Shown here: positions 7,608 through 8,977 of the stretch, one piece after another
Layout: each line of letters begins with the position of its first letter
Position numbering within the stretch: position 1 is the first letter of the stretch
NCBI GenBank assembly: GCA_948852375.1
Contig: CAQOYX010000062.1
Coordinates: 1 to 8,977, forward strand
DNA length: 8,977 bases
Direction: 5' to 3'
DNA from: an uncultured Clostridia bacterium
Lineage (GTDB): Bacteria > Bacillota_A > Clostridia > TANB77 > CAG-508
The notes under the pieces: model-generated
The model's database searches: none
Told to the model about the DNA's origin: nothing
What the model saw: the letters and a program-made list of their open reading frames with translations, nothing else
Made by a program: the position numbers and the translations under genes

Positions 7608-7961
7608 CCGATTTAAAAACTTCTTGGTTCCTCCTTGCCCTAAGAATAAATCCATTGCTATTTCCATGTCTTTATAGAATTGTTTAGTAGCTTTTACTTT
7701 TTCTACTTCGTTAGAACTTAAAAGTTGCTTTCCTTTATAGTCTTGTTTTTTATCTATAATAATAAATTGTGCTTTTAAGTTCTTTCTAGCCTGCTCTATT
7801 TGATTTATGCATTTATTGTACTTTAGAGGTAATTCTATATCTCCTAAATCAAACTCTATAAAAACTTCTTTACCTTTTTCATCTTTTAAAATATTATCGT
7901 CTTTATCCTTAAATCCTAATTGTAATATATCTTTTCTCTCTTTTAAATTAATATATTCCAT
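7578..7961 (-). CDS. Tail assembly chaperone, short form (lambda G-like)
   Basis: This 127-residue charged, mostly helical protein starts at an ATG preceded by AGGAGGG at good spacing. It ends in a short out-of-phase tail (TILGNVG) after the run encoded by AAA AAA. Its position, straight before a second overlapping frame, Gp15 and the tape measure gene, identifies it as the abundant tail assembly chaperone by analogy with lambda gpG. Such proteins coat the hydrophobic tape measure before tube polymerisation and are not in the finished tail. Sequence identity between these chaperones is low, so position and the frameshift carry the call. An internal GGAGG lies about 22 bases before the A run (7630-7634); this is further than usual for a stimulatory SD. 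Confidence 0.78.
   Translation of the reverse strand: MEYINLKERKDILQLGFKDKDDNILKDEKGKEVFIEFDLGDIELPLKYNKCINQIEQARKNLKAQFIIIDKKQDYKGKQLLSSNEVEKVKATKQFYKDMEIAMDLFLGQGGTKKFLNRKKTILGNVG
7583..7607 (-). promoter_or_regulatory. Frameshift or slippage site: A7 run with abutting hairpin
   Basis: The minus strand reads CGG AAA AAA ACC in the zero frame. A Lys tRNA on the second AAA can move forward one base and still pair with AAA. Loss of one A in the RNA, by polymerase slippage, would give the same frame. Directly after the run, CCATATT (7600-7594), loop GGGA and AATGTGG (7589-7583) form a 7-bp stem with one U-G wobble and a GNRA-type tetraloop. There is no spacer, unlike most -1 frameshift stimulators. 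An eighth A would instead create a classic -1 site, A AAA AAC, so a homopolymer miscall must be kept in mind. Confidence 0.6.
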
Positions 7962-7972
7962 AATTCCCTCCT

Positions 7973-8005
7973 ACAATAAAAGACACCAGTTAATACTGAT
8001 GTCTT
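7973..8005 (-). terminator. Second, tandem intrinsic terminator
   Basis: On the minus strand AAGACATCAGT (8005-7995), loop ATTA and ACTGGTGTCTT (7990-7980) give an 11-bp stem with one U-G wobble, followed by the U-rich TTTATTGT. The wobble again favours minus-strand RNA. It lies five to six bases before the SD of the tail chaperone gene, so the next gene has no room for its own promoter after the terminator. Confidence 0.75.
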
Positions 8006-8010
8006 GTTAC

Positions 8011-8041
8011 AAAAATAAAAACACCTACCTATGTAAGTGTT
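8011..8041 (-). terminator. First intrinsic terminator after the DUF4352 gene
   Basis: On the minus strand AACACTTAC (8041-8033), a 4-base loop and GTAGGTGTT (8028-8020) form a 9-bp stem with one U-G wobble. It is followed by TTTTATTTTT (8019-8011). The wobble pair works only in the minus-strand RNA; the plus-strand copy would have an A-C mismatch, so the terminator is oriented with the genes. It starts 10 bases after the stop codon. Confidence 0.85.
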
Positions 8042-8051
8042 GTTTAATTTA

Positions 8052-8576
8052 TTATTGTAATTTTATTTTCAATTCTTTTGAACTCCATATATTATCGCTA
8101 TATATTAACAATAATCCATTGTCTCCTTTTGGTTGCTCAAATGTTACAGTTCCTGTTACTTTTCCTCCTGGTATTAATTCTCCACTATGTAACGCCGTAT
8201 CTTTATCTATTGTTGTAAAAGTCATACTTTCTTGTTGTCCTTGTGAATTTTGCATTTTAAAATACAATGGATTATAGCTCAAATTACTGTTTCCTTTGTT
8301 TTCAATTGTCACATATACTATAACAAATTCTTTTCCACTTTTAGGTTTATCAAATTGGTTTCCTTGTGATTTTTCTACTTTTGTAACTATAATTGCACCA
8401 TTCCCTAACATCGCTTCTTCGCCTTGATTATATTCTGTTTTTTCACTGATACTTGATGTAGCTGGAGTAATTGTATTTTCATCACTTGTTCCAGCAACTG
8501 CAATCCCTATTATTAATATAGTAATTATCACCCAAAACCACCATTTTTTATATATTGGCTTCTTTCCTTTTTCCAT
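8052..8576 (-). CDS. DUF4352-type one-pass membrane protein (phage moron cargo)
   Basis: This 174-residue protein starts with a short basic segment (MEKGKKPIYKKWW). One hydrophobic helix follows at about residues 12-29, then a Ser/Thr-rich linker (about 30-50) and a beta-rich domain to the end. The pattern fits DUF4352: an extracellular immunoglobulin-like domain with the central stretch EFVIVYVTIENKGNSNL and a late GKVTGTVTFE strand. It contains no cysteine, so it is not a lipoprotein; it is probably anchored in the membrane with the domain outside. It is not a tail component by sequence. It has its own SD site, promoter-like hexamers and two terminators, and it splits the tail tube gene from the tail chaperones. 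The cellular role is unknown. A superinfection-exclusion or surface-modifying role is a guess from its membrane location and phage context. Confidence 0.82.
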   Translation of the reverse strand: MEKGKKPIYKKWWFWVIITILIIGIAVAGTSDENTITPATSSISEKTEYNQGEEAMLGNGAIIVTKVEKSQGNQFDKPKSGKEFVIVYVTIENKGNSNLSYNPLYFKMQNSQGQQESMTFTTIDKDTALHSGELIPGGKVTGTVTFEQPKGDNGLLLIYSDNIWSSKELKIKLQ

Positions 8577-8585
8577 ACAAAAATT

Positions 8586-8612
8586 CCTCCTTTTATTTTA
8601 TTATAAAAGGAG
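8586..8612 (-). promoter_or_regulatory. Hairpin that masks the ribosome-binding site of the DUF4352 gene
   Basis: On the minus strand CTCCTTTTAT (8612-8603) and ATAAAAGGAG (8596-8587) form a perfect 10-bp inverted repeat with a 6-base loop. The right arm contains all but the last G of the SD sequence AAAGGAGG, which ends nine bases before the ATG at 8576. In a transcript coming from the tail gene the SD would be paired. In a transcript starting at or after the TATAAT at 8605-8600 the left arm would be missing and the SD free. The pairing is seen directly; its regulatory effect is inferred from known SD-masking hairpins such as those of T4 late genes. Confidence 0.6.
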
Positions 8613-8615
8613 TTT

Positions 8616-8644
8616 ATCATATACAATATGTCATATATTGTAAT
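8616..8644 (-). promoter_or_regulatory. Possible sigma-A-type promoter for the accessory gene
   Basis: On the minus strand, ATTACA (8644-8639, four of six matches to TTGACA) is followed after 17 bases by TATGAT (8621-8616, five of six matches to TATAAT). Transcription would start near 8609. A second -10-like TATAAT lies at 8605-8600 but has no good -35 at normal spacing. Promoter look-alikes are common in AT-rich DNA. The placement between a tail gene and a gene with its own terminators is the main support. Confidence 0.35.
8622..8642. repeat. 8-bp inverted repeat, operator-like
   Basis: The arms TACAATAT (8622-8629) and ATATTGTA (8635-8642) are perfect reverse complements around a 5-base centre. 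The spacing resembles a dimeric repressor site. It shares one base with the preceding hairpin and fills most of the spacer of the best promoter-like pair for the accessory gene. AT-rich DNA makes such palindromes fairly easily, so its role is inferred. Confidence 0.4.
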
Positions 8645-8669
8645 AATTTGTCGAAAAACACAAATTATT
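8642..8669 (-). repeat. 10-bp perfect inverted repeat just after the tail gene
   Basis: The arms AATAATTTGT (8642-8651) and ACAAATTATT (8660-8669) are perfect reverse complements with an 8-base loop. The repeat begins right at the stop codon of the tail protein gene. The stem is almost all A-T and has no clear U-tract after it on the minus strand, so it is a poor intrinsic terminator. It could be a weak terminator, an RNA end-protecting hairpin or a protein-binding site. Confidence 0.6.
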
Positions 8670-8977
8670 TTATGCAGTTTTTTCTGTAAATGTTGGTACT
8701 CCATTTGTAAATGTAACTGTACCAAATGTTGGGTCACCTTGTACTTGTATTTTGTATTTTACCTTTAAGGCATTTCCACCCTCTCTAGAATCTGTATCTG
8801 GTACTATTAATACATTTAGTAATCTTGCATCATATTTAGGTATATTTTCTGTTTCATCAACTCTATATTTATATATTTCGAGTTTAGTTGTCTCACAATC
8901 AGTTCCTTTTTTCATATAATACATAATATCGTCTACAAATTCAAAGACACCATCTCCTTTATATGCTGTTTGTTCTA
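8670..8977 (-). CDS. Major tail (tube) protein, 3' part only
   Basis: The reading frame is open to the window edge at 8977 and stops with TAA at 8670-8672, so only about the last 101 residues are present. An internal Met at 8924 is not needed as a start: in-frame codons continue upstream of it (Glu-Gln-Thr-Ala-Tyr-Lys-Gly-Asp-Gly and on). The visible part reads like the C-terminal half of a phage tail tube protein: an acidic stretch, then alternating hydrophobic beta-strand-like segments with the ending GTVTFTNGVPTFTEKTA. Its place just before the tail chaperone genes is where the major tail protein sits in siphophages. By family knowledge it would polymerise into hexameric rings around the tape measure. 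The family call rests on position and general look rather than a diagnostic motif, so another late structural protein cannot be fully excluded. Confidence 0.68.
   Translation of the reverse strand, partial: EQTAYKGDGVFEFVDDIMYYMKKGTDCETTKLEIYKYRVDETENIPKYDARLLNVLIVPDTDSREGGNALKVKYKIQVQGDPTFGTVTFTNGVPTFTEKTA

Noticed and set aside
7807..8277. A 156-codon open frame on the plus strand
   Set aside because: It runs antisense across the chaperone gene, both terminators and the DUF4352 gene, has no SD, and its protein is low-complexity (Ser, Asn, Ile rich), as expected for the complement of AT-rich coding DNA.
8587..8612. The SD hairpin as a transcription terminator for the tail gene
   Set aside because: The stem is followed by GAATTTTTG rather than an immediate U-tract, and its stem is mostly A-U; a weak terminator role cannot be excluded but the overlap with the SD is the stronger signal.
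8528..8737. A 69-codon minus-strand frame across the intergenic region
   Set aside because: It overlaps the end of the tail protein gene and the start of the DUF4352 gene in another frame, has no SD, and its translation shows no protein-like pattern.
1..8977. CRISPR arrays, tRNA or rRNA genes, insertion sequences
   Set aside because: No regularly spaced direct repeats, cloverleaf-like sequence, transposase frame or terminal repeats were seen by reading both strands; the only protein-level repeat is in the tape measure gene.

Overview
The window is part of the late tail module of a siphophage-like prophage or phage in a low-GC Gram-positive host, most likely a Clostridia member. The evidence is a strongly AT-rich sequence, A/T-ending codons, strong Shine-Dalgarno (SD) sites of the AGGAGG type, and tail proteins resembling those of clostridial phages. 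Every supported gene lies on the minus strand, so transcription runs from high to low coordinates. No integrase, lysis gene or host gene falls inside the window, so prophage versus free phage cannot be decided here.

In transcription order: (1) the C-terminal part of a major tail (tube) protein, cut by the window end (8977-8670). (2) A self-contained accessory unit (8669-7977): tandem inverted repeats with promoter-like hexamers, a ribosome-binding site buried in a perfect hairpin, a one-pass membrane protein of DUF4352 type, and two consecutive intrinsic terminators. This has the layout of a phage 'moron'. (3) Two tail assembly chaperone frames (7961-7460) joined by a frameshift at a seven-A run, as in lambda G/GT but here needing +1 or -2 rather than the usual -1. 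(4) A Gp15-like protein (7467-6847). (5) A 704-residue tape measure protein with an internal duplication (6896-4782). (6) A small 127-residue tail protein where the distal tail protein is usually found (4779-4396). (7) A tail hub protein (4399-3047). (8) A tail fibre-like protein with one dockerin-like calcium loop and a possible C-terminal S74-type chaperone (3045-1621). (9) A 64-residue protein (1621-1427). (10) A large tail fibre or receptor-binding protein that runs off the window (1434-1).

Genes 3-10 are packed with overlaps or gaps of at most two bases and presumably form one late polycistronic message. It encodes chaperones that coat the tape measure, the ruler itself, and the tip and fibre proteins that recognise the host. 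The accessory unit interrupts this operon. Its two terminators lie upstream of the chaperone gene, so late transcription must read through them, for example by antitermination or partial read-through. The most unusual points are the SD-masking hairpin of the accessory gene, the A7 frameshift with an abutting GNRA-loop hairpin, and the EF-hand-like loop in the fibre protein.
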